DNA of 64,000 nucleotides from Cerrena zonata (GCA_038087015.1 JASBNA010000023.1:372001-436000), one strand, 5' to 3'. Shown: positions 32,348 through 42,371, counted from the stretch's first letter. Translations and numbers: made by a program. Notes: a model not told the origin generated them from the sequence alone.

Positions 32348-35300
32348 ATGTCAGCTAGGTCCATTTTGCTTAGACTTTCCAATGATGGAGAACCAATCGT
32401 TTCAGATTCTATTAAAAATGGTGTATTAACTTTCCCGGCGGCTACTTATGACAAAGGCCATAAACTGGGAGATGCAATCTTTGAATTGCAAATTAAATTG
32501 AATGCAGCTGCTAAAGTTAGTCGTAATGGGGTGTTCCATATAAACGTTCCGGTAAACTCTTCTGATAAGTTTGTTAGAAGTAAATTTCAGAAAATTCCGA
32601 TTGAAAGTTCTTTCCATAAGGATATTACAATTACAATTCCTATTTTTAATCCAGGTCCTTATAGTTTTTATACTACTTATAAGAATCAAGAAGGGACTGA
32701 GTCCGAAACAGATCACTTTTACTTTGTTGTGCCTCCAAATTTAACTATTAATGGTGATTATATTCCTTTTAATGCTATTAATATTGAAAGTGTTATTTCT
32801 AAATGGATTGGTCCATTGGAAAATTGGAATACTTTTTTCAATAAAGTTTCAAATAAAGGATATAACTTTATTCATTTCACTCCTTTACAAGAACGTGGAG
32901 ACTCTGATTCCCCTTATTCGATTTATGATCAATTACGTTTTGATCCAAAACTTTTCAAATCTAATGATGAAGCTAAAAATGTGATTTCCGACGTGTTGAA
33001 TAAGAATAATTTGTTATCTATCACCGATGTTGTTTTGAATCACACTGCTAATAATTCTGAATGGTTAAGGGATTTCCCCGATGCGGGTTATAACGAAGAA
33101 ACTGCTCCGCATTTGAAAGCAGCCATAGAATTGGACACCAAGTTGCTTGAGTTTTCAGACGATTTGGCTAAGTTGAACTTGCCCACCGATATTAAAAACT
33201 CGCAAGACTTGGATTCCATCATCAATGGTATCAATGATCATGTTTTGCAACCTTTGAAATTATGGCAATACTATGTGTTTGATAAAAAATCACACTTGGA
33301 CGAAATCAAAAATCTTTATTATCACAAAGACCGTGAACTTCCTTCAATTGATATCCCCGGTGATATTGATACCCAAAATTTAAAGGCTTTGGCCAATTTT
33401 ACTTTACAAGTTGCAAATGCAAACCTGAAGGTTATTTTGAATGATCGCTACAGTAATAAGTTGGACCCAGAAAAGCTCTTGAGCATTCTTATAACATTAT
33501 TTCAAAAAAATGATATTGAATTCGATCAAATTGCAAGTAAAACTGAAGAAATTATTGACGAAATCAATTCAGACTTGTACTCTTCCTATGATGATGACAT
33601 TAACTCAATAAAAAATCAATTGAAGGATCGTATTCGTTATTTAAGATTAGATGATAATGGACCTCAATTAGGTGAAATTACGAAGGATAGTAAATTAACT
33701 GAAGCCTATTTTACCCGCTTCAAAGGAACAAATGATAATAAAGTATGGGCCTTAGCTAATAATGGTTGGATTTGGGGTGGTAATCCCTTGGTAGATTTTG
33801 CTTCTGATCAATCTAAAGCTTACTTAAGAAGAGAAGTCATCGTTTGGAGTGACTGTGTCAAATTGAGATATGGTGATAAATATGAAGACTCCCCCCACTT
33901 ATGGGATCGTATGATTCAATATACTAAAGAAAATGCTGCAATTTTCAGTGGTTTTAGAATTGATAACTGTCACTCGACTCCTCTTCATGTAGGTGAAACC
34001 TTATTAGATGCTGCCAGATCTGTGAATCCAAATCTTTACGTCGTTGCAGAATTATTTAGCGGTTCGGAGGAAATGGATAAAATTTTCGTCGAAAGATTAG
34101 GTTTAACTTCTTTAATTAGAGAAGCAATGCAAGCATGGAGTGTTGGTGAATTATCTCGCTTGGTTCATAAACATGGTGGTAGACCAATTGGTTCGCTCAC
34201 TTGGTTACCTTTGGATGAATTTGCTTATCCTGCAGATTCTGAACCAAAAGCAAGTAAATTTGAATCATCTTCAGAAATCAAAATCCCTGGTGTCTTAACT
34301 AGCAATGCACCTCATGCCTTGTTCATGGATTGCACCCATGATAATGAGACGCCAGCTCAGAAAAGGACAGTCGAAGACACTTTACCTAACTCTGCTTTAG
34401 TTGCATTTTGCTCTTCTGCTATTGGGTCTGTTTTTGGTTATGACGAATGCTATCCTCATTTGCTTAACGTTGTCAGTGAAAGTAGACAATATAATTTGAA
34501 AGATATTGGTATTGGAGAAGTCAAGAAGAAGTTGCATGCAATTAGGAAGTCTTTAGCTTTAGAAACTGAGGATGCTAGTGCTGATCACGAAATGTACATT
34601 CATCATGAAGGTCAATACATCACAATTCAAAGATATAACTCCAGGACCGGAGACGGATGGTTTCTTATTGCTAGATCAAAGTTTTCTCCTTTTGAAGGAG
34701 ATCAAATCTTATCACCAGTTGTATTGAGTGGTAGTAAGGCAAAAAGTGAATTCACTTATACTTTGAAGAAAACTGGTGAGCATCAACATGACGATAAATT
34801 TATCACTGGGATTCCGGTCAAGGTTGAAAAACTTCCTTCTCCTTCAACTGAGTTTGATGAAGGCTCAACTACAACCACAATCAAAATAGATGAAAGTTTC
34901 ATTCCTGGCTCTATTGCCGTATTCTCTACTCAAACTCCTAAGGTAGATGCCTCTTTGGATAAGTTTGTTCGTGAAGGAGCAATTGAAGCATCGAAGAATT
35001 TAGATTTGTATGATTTGAATGCTTTATTGTACCGTTGTGAAGCTGAAGAAAGAGATGCAAGTGGGGGTCTGGATGGAACCTACTATATTCCTACTTATGG
35101 AAATTTAGTTTACGCTGGTTTAGAAGGCTGGAATCTGATTTTGAAAAAAGTCATTTGGGATAACGATTTAGGTAGCCCAATTTGTGACCATTTAAGAGAT
35201 GGTGAATGGGCTCTTGATTATGTTGTCGATCGTTTAGATAAGTATGTTGCTCATTCTAATCATTTGGGACAATTCCAAGACTGGTTGCGTTCTAGAATTG

Positions 35301-36913
35301 ATGCTATACGTGTTGTTCCTTATTTCTTAAGACCACATTATTTTGCATTGGTTATTGGAACTGCTTATGAAGCTGCTCGTTTTAGAGTTTTGAGACAACT
35401 TGATGATAATATTAAAGTTTCCACCAATTTCATTCAAAGTTTGGCTTTAACCTCCATTCAAATGGTTGGGTTTATGAATAATACTTCTTTAAAGCCAAAA
35501 GAGAAGATTGCTTCTGTTGCAGCTGGTTTACCTCATTTTAGTAATGATTACATGAGATGTTGGGGAAGAGATGTTTTTATTTCTTTCCGGGGTATGTTCA
35601 TTGTTACTGGTCGTTATGAAGATGCTAGACAGCATATTTTAGGCTTTGCACAGACTTTGAAGCATGGGATGATTCCAAATTTATTAGATGCTGGACGGAA
35701 CCCTCGTTATAATGCTCGTGATGCAGCTTGGTTTTTTATACAAGCTATCCAAGAGTATGTCACGCACATTCCCGATGGTTATAAGATTTTGGATGAGAAA
35801 GTGAAGAGAAGATTTCCTTTGGATGACCATTATGTTACTTGGGATAGTGAAGAAGCTTTCAGCTATGAGACTTCAATTCGTGATATAATTTACGAGATTT
35901 TATCACGTCATGCTAGTGGGATTAAATATCGTGAAGCAAATGCCGGCCCCAATCTTGATTCTCAAATGAAGGATGAAGGTTTCAATGTGGAGGTTCATAT
36001 TGATTGGGAAACTGGGCTTGTTCATGGAGGGTCACAATTAAATTGTGGAACATGGCAAGATAAAATGGGAGAAAGTGAACGTGCAGGCAATAAAGGTATC
36101 CCGGGGACTCCTCGTGATGGTGCAGCCATTGAATTGCAAGGTTTATTGAAAAGTGCTTTACGTTTTGTTAATCACTTACGTAAGAAGAAACTCTTTGATT
36201 ATACTGAAGTTACCAAACAAGATGGTTCTAAAATAAGCTTAGATGAATGGGAAAACTTGATTCAAGAAAATTTCGAACGCTGTTTCTACGTTCCTGAAGA
36301 TGCATCTCAAGATGATAAGTTTGTCATTGATGGTTCTATTGTCAATAGAAGAGGTATCTACAAAGATTTATTTCAAAGTGGTAAGCCATATGAAGATTAT
36401 CAATTACGTTCGAATTTCCCAATAGCTATGTGTGTTGCTCCTGAGTTATTCACTCCAAGCAGGGCCTTGGGGGCAATTCAACTTGCTGATAAAGTTTTAA
36501 GAGGGCCTGTTGGTATGGCCACCTTGGACCCAAGTGATTGGAACTACCGTCCTTATTACCTTAATAGTGTTGATAACGATGATTTTGCAACCTCCAAAGG
36601 AAGAAATTACCATCAAGGTCCTGAATGGGTATGGTTGATTGGGTACTTCTTTAGAGCCTTTTTGTACTTCAATCATATTGAAAAGACAAATAGCCAATAT
36701 AAAGAGGCCTCAATTGAAATATTGACTGCTTTAAATGAAAGATTACAGGGTCACATGAGCTGGATCAAAACAAGCCCTTGGGCTGGTTTGACCGAGTTGA
36801 CCCAAAAGAATGGTGAGCTCTGTGGTGACTCAAGTCCTACTCAAGCTTGGAGTAGCTCCTGTTTGCTAGATTTATATTACGATTTATGGACAAACGAAGA
36901 GTATCATAAATAA
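32348..36913 (+). CDS. GDB1: glycogen debranching enzyme
   Basis: At 1,521 aa this is a full-length eukaryotic debranching enzyme. The N-terminal half is the GH13 4-alpha-glucanotransferase (FIHFTPLQERGDSDSPYS, SITDVVLNHTANNS, FRIDNCHSTPLHV, VVAELFSG, MDCTHDNETP). The C-terminal half is the GH133 amylo-1,6-glucosidase (RCWGRDVFISFRGM, GLVHGGSQLNCGTWQDKMGES). It removes limit-dextrin branches in the cytosol. The frame is unbroken over 4.5 kb, which argues against a uniformly poor sequence. A CTG codon at 35135-35137 lies in GLEGWNxIL, where the animal enzyme has Ser as I recall, so CTG may be read as Ser. Intron-free. Confidence 0.95.
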   Translation: MSARSILLRLSNDGEPIVSDSIKNGVLTFPAATYDKGHKLGDAIFELQIKLNAAAKVSRNGVFHINVPVNSSDKFVRSKFQKIPIESSFHKDITITIPIFNPGPYSFYTTYKNQEGTESETDHFYFVVPPNLTINGDYIPFNAINIESVISKWIGPLENWNTFFNKVSNKGYNFIHFTPLQERGDSDSPYSIYDQLRFDPKLFKSNDEAKNVISDVLNKNNLLSITDVVLNHTANNSEWLRDFPDAGYNEETAPHLKAAIELDTKLLEFSDDLAKLNLPTDIKNSQDLDSIINGINDHVLQPLKLWQYYVFDKKSHLDEIKNLYYHKDRELPSIDIPGDIDTQNLKALANFTLQVANANLKVILNDRYSNKLDPEKLLSILITLFQKNDIEFDQIASKTEEIIDEINSDLYSSYDDDINSIKNQLKDRIRYLRLDDNGPQLGEITKDSKLTEAYFTRFKGTNDNKVWALANNGWIWGGNPLVDFASDQSKAYLRREVIVWSDCVKLRYGDKYEDSPHLWDRMIQYTKENAAIFSGFRIDNCHSTPLHVGETLLDAARSVNPNLYVVAELFSGSEEMDKIFVERLGLTSLIREAMQAWSVGELSRLVHKHGGRPIGSLTWLPLDEFAYPADSEPKASKFESSSEIKIPGVLTSNAPHALFMDCTHDNETPAQKRTVEDTLPNSALVAFCSSAIGSVFGYDECYPHLLNVVSESRQYNLKDIGIGEVKKKLHAIRKSLALETEDASADHEMYIHHEGQYITIQRYNSRTGDGWFLIARSKFSPFEGDQILSPVVLSGSKAKSEFTYTLKKTGEHQHDDKFITGIPVKVEKLPSPSTEFDEGSTTTTIKIDESFIPGSIAVFSTQTPKVDASLDKFVREGAIEASKNLDLYDLNALLYRCEAEERDASGGLDGTYYIPTYGNLVYAGLEGWNLILKKVIWDNDLGSPICDHLRDGEWALDYVVDRLDKYVAHSNHLGQFQDWLRSRIDAIRVVPYFLRPHYFALVIGTAYEAARFRVLRQLDDNIKVSTNFIQSLALTSIQMVGFMNNTSLKPKEKIASVAAGLPHFSNDYMRCWGRDVFISFRGMFIVTGRYEDARQHILGFAQTLKHGMIPNLLDAGRNPRYNARDAAWFFIQAIQEYVTHIPDGYKILDEKVKRRFPLDDHYVTWDSEEAFSYETSIRDIIYEILSRHASGIKYREANAGPNLDSQMKDEGFNVEVHIDWETGLVHGGSQLNCGTWQDKMGESERAGNKGIPGTPRDGAAIELQGLLKSALRFVNHLRKKKLFDYTEVTKQDGSKISLDEWENLIQENFERCFYVPEDASQDDKFVIDGSIVNRRGIYKDLFQSGKPYEDYQLRSNFPIAMCVAPELFTPSRALGAIQLADKVLRGPVGMATLDPSDWNYRPYYLNSVDNDDFATSKGRNYHQGPEWVWLIGYFFRAFLYFNHIEKTNSQYKEASIEILTALNERLQGHMSWIKTSPWAGLTELTQKNGELCGDSSPTQAWSSSCLLDLYYDLWTNEEYHK

Positions 36914-37510
36914 TTTGGTTTTAAAATTATATCTACTTTATATAAAACGATAGAATGTCTAAATTTTGTATCTTCTCTATAATACTTTTGTTCAACAGAA
37001 TGAGAGCGGAACAGATATCCGCTAGTTTAACCGGACCCTGACCCAGAACCTACCTTAAACAATAACCGTGCCAGATGGCTGCCCAATCCCTCAGCCAATA
37101 AAACCTTCAAAGATCCTTTCTGTTACTCTATTGACTTGTGATTTTGCAAGCTTCCTGTGAAAAGTGCGGAATTTTTCACAGGAAGCATTTGGTCTCGAAG
37201 CTGTACCAGGCATAGCATCCACCGCTAGCGCAGAGGTCGAAGATTGGGATCATGGCGATGTTATCCAATCATCAAACTCCGAAATACTGCAATGGGTGGT
37301 CTTCGGTGGGGCACATTATCTTTTTGCAATAATTCTCTTTAACAAAACAAAAAAAAATGAAAAAAAAAAAGCGGAATACTGGAAGAGGAGACCGGATATG
37401 GTAAGCCGCATTCGCTCGGTTATTGCGCTGGGACTAATTGATATAAATATACTAAAGTATCCTTGTTCTGATGAAGAAGTTATCGATTGAACTATCAATC
37501 AAGAGATACC
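36914..37510. other. intergenic region with a perfect 14-bp hairpin
   Basis: The region contains the inverted repeat listed separately and A-rich runs near 37350. The open frame 37164-37490 has no ATG-led coding character. No RNA gene is recognised. Confidence 0.45.
37150..37186. repeat. perfect inverted repeat, 14-bp arms, 9-nt loop
   Basis: GCTTCCTGTGAAAA (37150-37163) is followed after nine bases by its exact complement (37173-37186). It lies 236 bp after GDB1 and 325 bp before the next start. It could be a regulatory dyad or a transcript hairpin. Confidence 0.75.
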
Positions 37511-39163
37511 ATGCTTTCCAGAGTTTTTCAAGTCAGTGCAAAGAAACAAGCCGGTCGTTTTGCGAAGGTGGGCTTTGTTAGATTTCAATCCAGCTTATTG
37601 AAATTGAATACTAGTGTTGAAAATTTCCCCACAAATCATTTGGAATCGAATAGTGAGCCATACTTAACTCCTAGTTTCTTTAATAACCAATTGATCAAGT
37701 CGGAAGCAAAGACCTGGTATGATATTCATGATCCTGCTACAAATCAGGTTATTGCTAAAGTTCCACAATCAACCGCACAAGAATTGGACAATGCTGTTAA
37801 AGCTGCAGACGAAGCATTCCATACTTGGAAGAATTATTCAATTATTAGAAGACAGGGAATTGCTTTCAAATTTGTAGAGTTATTGAAGTTGAATATGGAT
37901 CGTTTGGCTGCAATGATTGTTTTGGAACAAGGTAAGACTTTTCCCGATGCCAAAGGAGATGTTTTGCGTGGATTACAAGTTGCTGAACAAGCATGTAATG
38001 TTACTAATGATTTACAAGGAATCAGCTTGGAAGTGGCCAAGGATATGGAAACTAAAATGATAAGAGAACCTTTGGGAGTCATTGGATCAATCTGTCCCTT
38101 TAATTTCCCTGCCATGGTTCCATTATGGGCATTGCCTTTGGTTTTGGTAACTGGGAATACTACTGTGATTAAACCTTCAGAAAGGGTTCCTGGGGCTTCG
38201 ATGATTATTGCACAATTGGCAGCCGAAGCTGGAGTTCCTCCAGGGGTTATAAATATTGTTCACGGTAAACATGATACTGTTAATAAAATTATTGAAGATC
38301 CAAGAATTAAAGCAATTACTTTTGTTGGTGGTGATAAAGCTGGTAAATATATACATGATAAAGGTTCGGCATTAGGTAAGAGAGTTCAAGCTAATTTAGG
38401 TGCTAAAAATCATTTGGTTGTTTTACCGGATGCAAATAAAAATCAATTTATCAATGCAGTTGTTGGTGCTGCCTTTGGTGCTGCAGGTCAAAGATGTATG
38501 GCTATTTCGGTCTTGGTTACTGTTGGTAAAGAAACAAATGAATGGGTTAAAGAAGTTGCTCAAGATGCTGCTCGTTTAAACGTTGGTTCTGGATTTGATC
38601 CAAATTCAGATTTAGGTCCTTTAATCAATCCAGAATCTTTAACTAGAGCTAAAGAAATAATCACTGATTCAGTTAAACAAGGTGCCCAGTTGTTACTTGA
38701 TGGTACTGATTTCACTCCTGCCAATCCTAAATTTTCAAAAGGTAATTTCTTAGGTCCAACCATTTTAACCAATACTAAACCTGGTATTAGAGCTTATGAT
38801 GAAGAAATCTTTGGTCCCGTTTTATCAGTCATCAATGTTGATACCTTAGATGAAGCAATTGAGCTTATCAATAAAAATAAATATGGTAATGGTGTCTCTT
38901 TATTCACCTCGTCTGGTGGTGCCGCTCAAAAATTCAACAAGGAAATTAATTGTGGTCAAGTTGGTATCAATGTCCCTATTCCAGTTCCATTACCAATGTT
39001 TTCATTCACTGGTAATAAAGGCTCTTTCTTGGGTGATTTGAATTTCTATGGTAAAGCTGGTTTAACCTTCTTAACTCAACCAAAAACAATCACTTCATTG
39101 TGGAAACCTGAAAACGTGGAAGAAATCTTAAAACCTTCTACTTCCATGCCTACTCAACATTAA
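37511..39163 (+). CDS. methylmalonate-semialdehyde dehydrogenase, mitochondrial
   Basis: The ATG at 37511 ([28 protein letters not shown]) gives a typical mitochondrial presequence; the frame upstream has no ATG. The body is a CoA-acylating aldehyde dehydrogenase. It shows [31 protein letters not shown] (cofactor pocket), [12 protein letters not shown], and the catalytic Cys in [12 protein letters not shown]. The FNFPAMVP and GQRCM motifs mark the MMSDH group. This enzyme acts in valine, beta-alanine and propionate breakdown in many Candida-like yeasts and is absent from S. cerevisiae. A run of about 100 bp separates it from tRNA-Leu. Confidence 0.88.
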   Translation: MLSRVFQVSAKKQAGRFAKVGFVRFQSSLLKLNTSVENFPTNHLESNSEPYLTPSFFNNQLIKSEAKTWYDIHDPATNQVIAKVPQSTAQELDNAVKAADEAFHTWKNYSIIRRQGIAFKFVELLKLNMDRLAAMIVLEQGKTFPDAKGDVLRGLQVAEQACNVTNDLQGISLEVAKDMETKMIREPLGVIGSICPFNFPAMVPLWALPLVLVTGNTTVIKPSERVPGASMIIAQLAAEAGVPPGVINIVHGKHDTVNKIIEDPRIKAITFVGGDKAGKYIHDKGSALGKRVQANLGAKNHLVVLPDANKNQFINAVVGAAFGAAGQRCMAISVLVTVGKETNEWVKEVAQDAARLNVGSGFDPNSDLGPLINPESLTRAKEIITDSVKQGAQLLLDGTDFTPANPKFSKGNFLGPTILTNTKPGIRAYDEEIFGPVLSVINVDTLDEAIELINKNKYGNGVSLFTSSGGAAQKFNKEINCGQVGINVPIPVPLPMFSFTGNKGSFLGDLNFYGKAGLTFLTQPKTITSLWKPENVEEILKPSTSMPTQH

Positions 39164-39265
39164 TAGAGCATTAAGTTAGCTATAAGTAAAATAAAAAAAC
39201 GCTTATTTAATATTATAAAAAAAATTTGTAATTAATATCTTTATGTGATAAAGCGAAAAAAATAA

Positions 39266-39349
39266 TGAAGGATGCGAGGTTCGAACTCGCGCGGACAACT
39301 GTCCAGCAGATCTTAAGTCTGCCGCCTTAGACCACTCGGCCAACCCTCC
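39266..39349 (-). tRNA. tRNA-Leu(TAA)
   Basis: Read on the minus strand it has the acceptor GGAGGGT/ATCCTTC, D arm TTGGCCGAGTGG, anticodon stem GCAGA/TCTGC with loop CTTAAGA (anticodon TAA), a long variable arm, and T arm GCGAG-TTCGAAC-CTCGC. Its length is 84 nt with no intron. An LTR-like repeat begins 120 bp upstream of its 5' end. Confidence 0.93.
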
Positions 39350-39362
39350 AATTTCATGTCAG

Positions 39363-39462
39363 TTTTTGATGCTGGTTTTATACACTGCTAAATTTTTCAT
39401 TAAAATTTAGTTCTCTAATTTTTTCAAAATTTTTCAAGACTCATTTTATTCCTGTTTCTTAG
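39363..39462 (+). repeat. 100-bp direct repeat, copy 1
   Basis: TTTTTGATGCTGGTTTT begins a block of about 100 bp repeated at 40615-40715 with roughly one change in six to eight bases. Both copies lie shortly before an LTR-like unit (R3 and R4). Confidence 0.7.
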
Positions 39463-39468
39463 AGTTTT

Positions 39469-39995
39469 TGTCAGACCTTGAAGGTCTGCAGATGATGTAC
39501 TGGCCTGTCTTTATTGAACGGCATAATACATCATCAAATGAAGACACAAAATATATTTAATATCTGTGTCGATCCATAAATGAGGCATTATGATTATTGC
39601 ATATATAAATAAATAGGCATTTCCATATTAAATGGAAAAATCTTCTACTCGACGTGGGCCGTGGACCAAAGTGATGCTTCTAATTGGTTGAAGCATGGTC
39701 ATCGACCTATGGAGAGTTCTTTATATTCGGTAATAAATATTTCTATATAATATTCATGATTTGTCTTTGGATACTTAAGCTTAATTGTAATAAGTTATTT
39801 CCTTCCTTTGAATAACGTGAAAAGATTAATCTGACAGTATCGAATTAATCCACTGTGCTACCAAGTATTAGTATGTATTTAACTAATACCCTTTATGCGT
39901 ATGTTATGGTCAACCGTACTAGAACCATGTATCCAAATACTAATGGATACTGGTGGTTGACTATGGGTCTGATCTACCCACATAACCCGATATCT
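39469..39995 (+). repeat. LTR-like repeat R3
   Basis: It starts TGTCAGACC and ends near TAACCCGATAT, about 525 bp. It shares ordered blocks with R1 and R4 (TTGTAATAAGTTATTTCC, AATTAATCCACT, GTATGT-TAACTAATAC, GTTATGGTCAACCGTACTAG, TCTGATCTACCCACATAACC). No internal region follows it, so it looks like a solo LTR. Confidence 0.65.
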
Positions 39996-40096
39996 TGATT
40001 CTAGGGTCATAAGGTTTGAGCACAGTGATATTAAAAACATTGTGTTTTCGGAACCCAGGAGGCATCTTGAGTTCATAAGCATTAAAATCACTTTAC

Positions 40097-40399
40097 TTAA
40101 TTGCCCATATTTTCCCGGTAATATTGCCTCGCCTTATCATAACTTTCAAATATAACTAAGTTTTCAACTGAGCTTACCCCTATAACATTAGTTAGTTCAC
40201 TGTAGAGAAGAGGTAAAGTATAAGAGTCAAGTAATCTTGAATCGATATCAAAACAATCATCAACATATAGAAGATTATTATTTGATGGATCACCATAATT
40301 AATAATATAAGCAAAATGACAGATATTTTCATTACCCTGATTACTCCAAGTATTGTAAGCTTGATATTTAGTGAACATATGATCAATTAATTTATACAT
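40097..40399 (-). CDS. short hypothetical protein between two LTR-like repeats
   Basis: A 100-codon frame from the ATG at 40399 encodes a hydrophilic protein with no recognised domain (MYKLIDHMFTKYQAYNTWSN...ESYDKARQYYRENMGN). There is no signal peptide or membrane segment. Its amino-acid composition looks more natural than that of random frames nearby. The setting suggests a gene fragment or a relic carried with the repeats. Whether it is expressed is unknown. Confidence 0.35.
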   Translation of the reverse strand: MYKLIDHMFTKYQAYNTWSNQGNENICHFAYIINYGDPSNNNLLYVDDCFDIDSRLLDSYTLPLLYSELTNVIGVSSVENLVIFESYDKARQYYRENMGN

Positions 40400-40614
40400 A
40401 ATGTTAATGAAAAACAATATATTTGAGATCAGAGAATATTATTACACTAGCTTAGAGAACTATAAAATGAGAAAGGGAGTAGGGAGGATCCCATGGATAT
40501 TTATATTCTTTTCTATCCTGAGGTTCATGACCTTTTGGGCGCCTTATCAGTTATCTTATCGTCCGCGTATGTGGTCGCCTTATCATTTGATATCTGGAGA
40601 AACACCTTTCACAA

Positions 40615-40715
40615 TTTTTGATGCTGGTTTTCTACACTGTCAAACTCTTCATTGAAGTTCAGTTTTCTAATTTTTTCAAAATTTTCAAAACTCATTTTAT
40701 TCATGTTTCTTGGGT
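40615..40715 (+). repeat. 100-bp direct repeat, copy 2
   Basis: It matches 39363-39462 in order and orientation. Here it is separated from the LTR-like unit by about 108 bp of AT-rich sequence. Confidence 0.7.
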
Positions 40716-40822
40716 TTTTTAATGTGTTATTGACTTGATTTTACAATTTTTTTAATCTGATTAGTTTTTTAATGTGTCTTCTAAGTTCATTTTTTTAATT
40801 ATTTAACACATAAATTAAATAC

Positions 40823-41273
40823 TGTCAGATCATCTGACGATAATGTCTTGGTCTGGTTTATATTAGAACCAATCATATAGATTATAAAATTGAGAGGTGT
40901 GGCAAACATCCTTTGTGAAATGACATCGGAACAAGAATCAAAATTCATGCACATATAATTAAGAAGACGTTTAAATACAAATCTTTGTGGAGCATGAAAT
41001 TTCGTTTCTAATCCTATCGAGTATCGGATGGAAGTGTAAGTGATGTCTATAAAGAGTTGTGCTAATCATACATTTTATTTAATAAATTTAGTACTTGGTT
41101 TTCGCTATATTAGTATTGATTGTAAAAGATTAATCTATAATATAAATTAAACCACTCCATAGTCGTAGTATGTATCTGACTAATACTCTATTGTGTTGTG
41201 GTGGTTCAACTGGAAATAATTTCTATACTCAAACATAATTTCGAGGTTTGATCTACCCATATAACCCGATATA
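40823..41273 (+). repeat. LTR-like repeat R4, likely 5' LTR of a partial element
   Basis: It starts TGTCAGATC and ends ATAACCCGATATA. Blocks are shared with R1 and R3. Unlike them it is followed directly by a primer-binding-site-like sequence and a leader. Confidence 0.65.
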
Positions 41274-41284
41274 TGGCTTCCCCC
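41274..41284 (+). mobile_element. primer-binding site matching tRNA-Arg(ACG)
   Basis: TGGCTTCCCC immediately follows R4. It equals the reverse complement of the 3' end of the tRNA-Arg(ACG) in this window once CCA is added (GGGGAAGCCA), 10 of 10. TGG directly after an LTR is the expected start of a primer-binding site. Confidence 0.6.
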
Positions 41285-41495
41285 TAATATTCGAGTCTAT
41301 CCATGATGTTACCAAGTTAAGCATATTCGTAACCATTAAATTAGGGTAATTCCACCCACGATATTGAAAGCTACTGCTACAATTCCTTAATGACAGAGTT
41401 CAGAATTCATTTATTGGATTTCTACCTTATAGCTTCTTGATTCTTATATACTAACTTAAATGTTGTTAATTAGCAAAAGAACTAAAAGTTATTTA

Positions 41496-41790
41496 ATGTT
41501 TCAAATCTAATTCAAGCATATCAAGCACAAACCTTGCTTCGGCTCAAATTAAAACATTCAATGAGGATGTCAAAGCCTCTCAAGAAGTTTATGCTAAACT
41601 CTCGGATAAGGTCACTGAGTCAACCGAATTTCACATTCGCACCAATACTCTTATTGCACTAGCTGAAGCTTTGCAAGAATGGGATGAGACTTTCCATGAG
41701 CAGTCTCAAGAAAGTTTGGTCACTTTGAAAGAGCTCCAAGATGAGTTCGCTTCCATCCGGCTGAAAATCCTGTCAAGAATGATTAGTTAG
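41496..41790 (+). pseudogene. retroelement gag-like remnant
   Basis: Downstream of R4 and the primer site, a frame of about 90 codons ends with TAG at 41788-41790. It encodes a helical, Glu/Ser/Leu-rich sequence (LASAQIKTFNEDVKASQEVY, LIALAEALQEWDETFHEQSQ). The ATG at 41496 joins it if one T of the following TTT is removed. Its position fits the start of gag. Further degenerate Lys-rich coding-like sequence reaches about 42228. I infer gag from position and composition, since no domain is recognised. Confidence 0.45.
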
Positions 41791-42249
41791 ATCTTAAATC
41801 CTGAGTACCTCTTTACCCAAGATCTTTTGAAGGAAGAAAGGGGGTATCGAAACTTTCTCACTTAGTTTGAACATTTAATAGAAAAGCATTTGGTGAAACT
41901 ACACTTGCATTCTCTGCTCTCATGACCTACTATTGGGTTTGGGGAAATCAGGGATGATGTTCCAAAAAATACAAAAGCCAAAGATATACCCTATTCAGTA
42001 ATCCGATTTGTGACTAGTTAGTTGAAAGCAAGTTTGACTATTTCTACGAATTGCATCCACAGTAGACTAAGACTTGGTACTTCCAAACAGAAGGTTGATA
42101 CAGTACCATGTCAGTTAACTCGAAGAGCATCTGACTGTAGTAACAAAAAGACTGCAAAATTTTTTTGTCTGCGAAAATCATCGAAGCACAAAAAAAATAT
42201 GAACAAGCCAAAATCATCTAAACCATGAAAAGGAAAATCAAAAAAAGAA

Positions 42250-42371
42250 GAGTCTACAGCACGATGGTTTCCATTATGGTCTCCCACTAACGTACTCAGC
42301 ATCGCTCTCAGTAGCTTAATAATTATTGATCGGACGGGTAATCATGCTTTATACTGGATATGGCCGTAGAC
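42250..42371 (-). rRNA. divergent 5S rRNA-like gene
   Basis: Read on the minus strand it begins GTCTACGGCCATATCC and ends GTGCTGTAGACTCT, about 121 nt. Core 5S blocks are present in order: AAAGC, CCCGTCCGATCAA, TTAAGCT-GAGAGC (A box region), GAGTACGTTAGTGGGAGACCAT, GGAAACC and GTGCTG. Helix I pairs (GTCTAC/GTAGAC), helix II pairs (CAGTA/TACTG) and helix V pairs (CGATG/CATCG). Seven T follow the 3' end by a few bases (42240-42246), a Pol III terminator. The ends differ from the GGTTGC...GCAATC ends of known Saccharomycotina 5S. It is a paralogue, an element-borne copy or a pseudogene, not the expected rDNA 5S. Confidence 0.65.

Noticed and set aside
42022..42228. Independent Lys-rich protein
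   Set aside because: It starts at a non-ATG codon, sits in retroelement debris and looks like a decayed coding remnant; zinc-knuckle spacing could not be matched.
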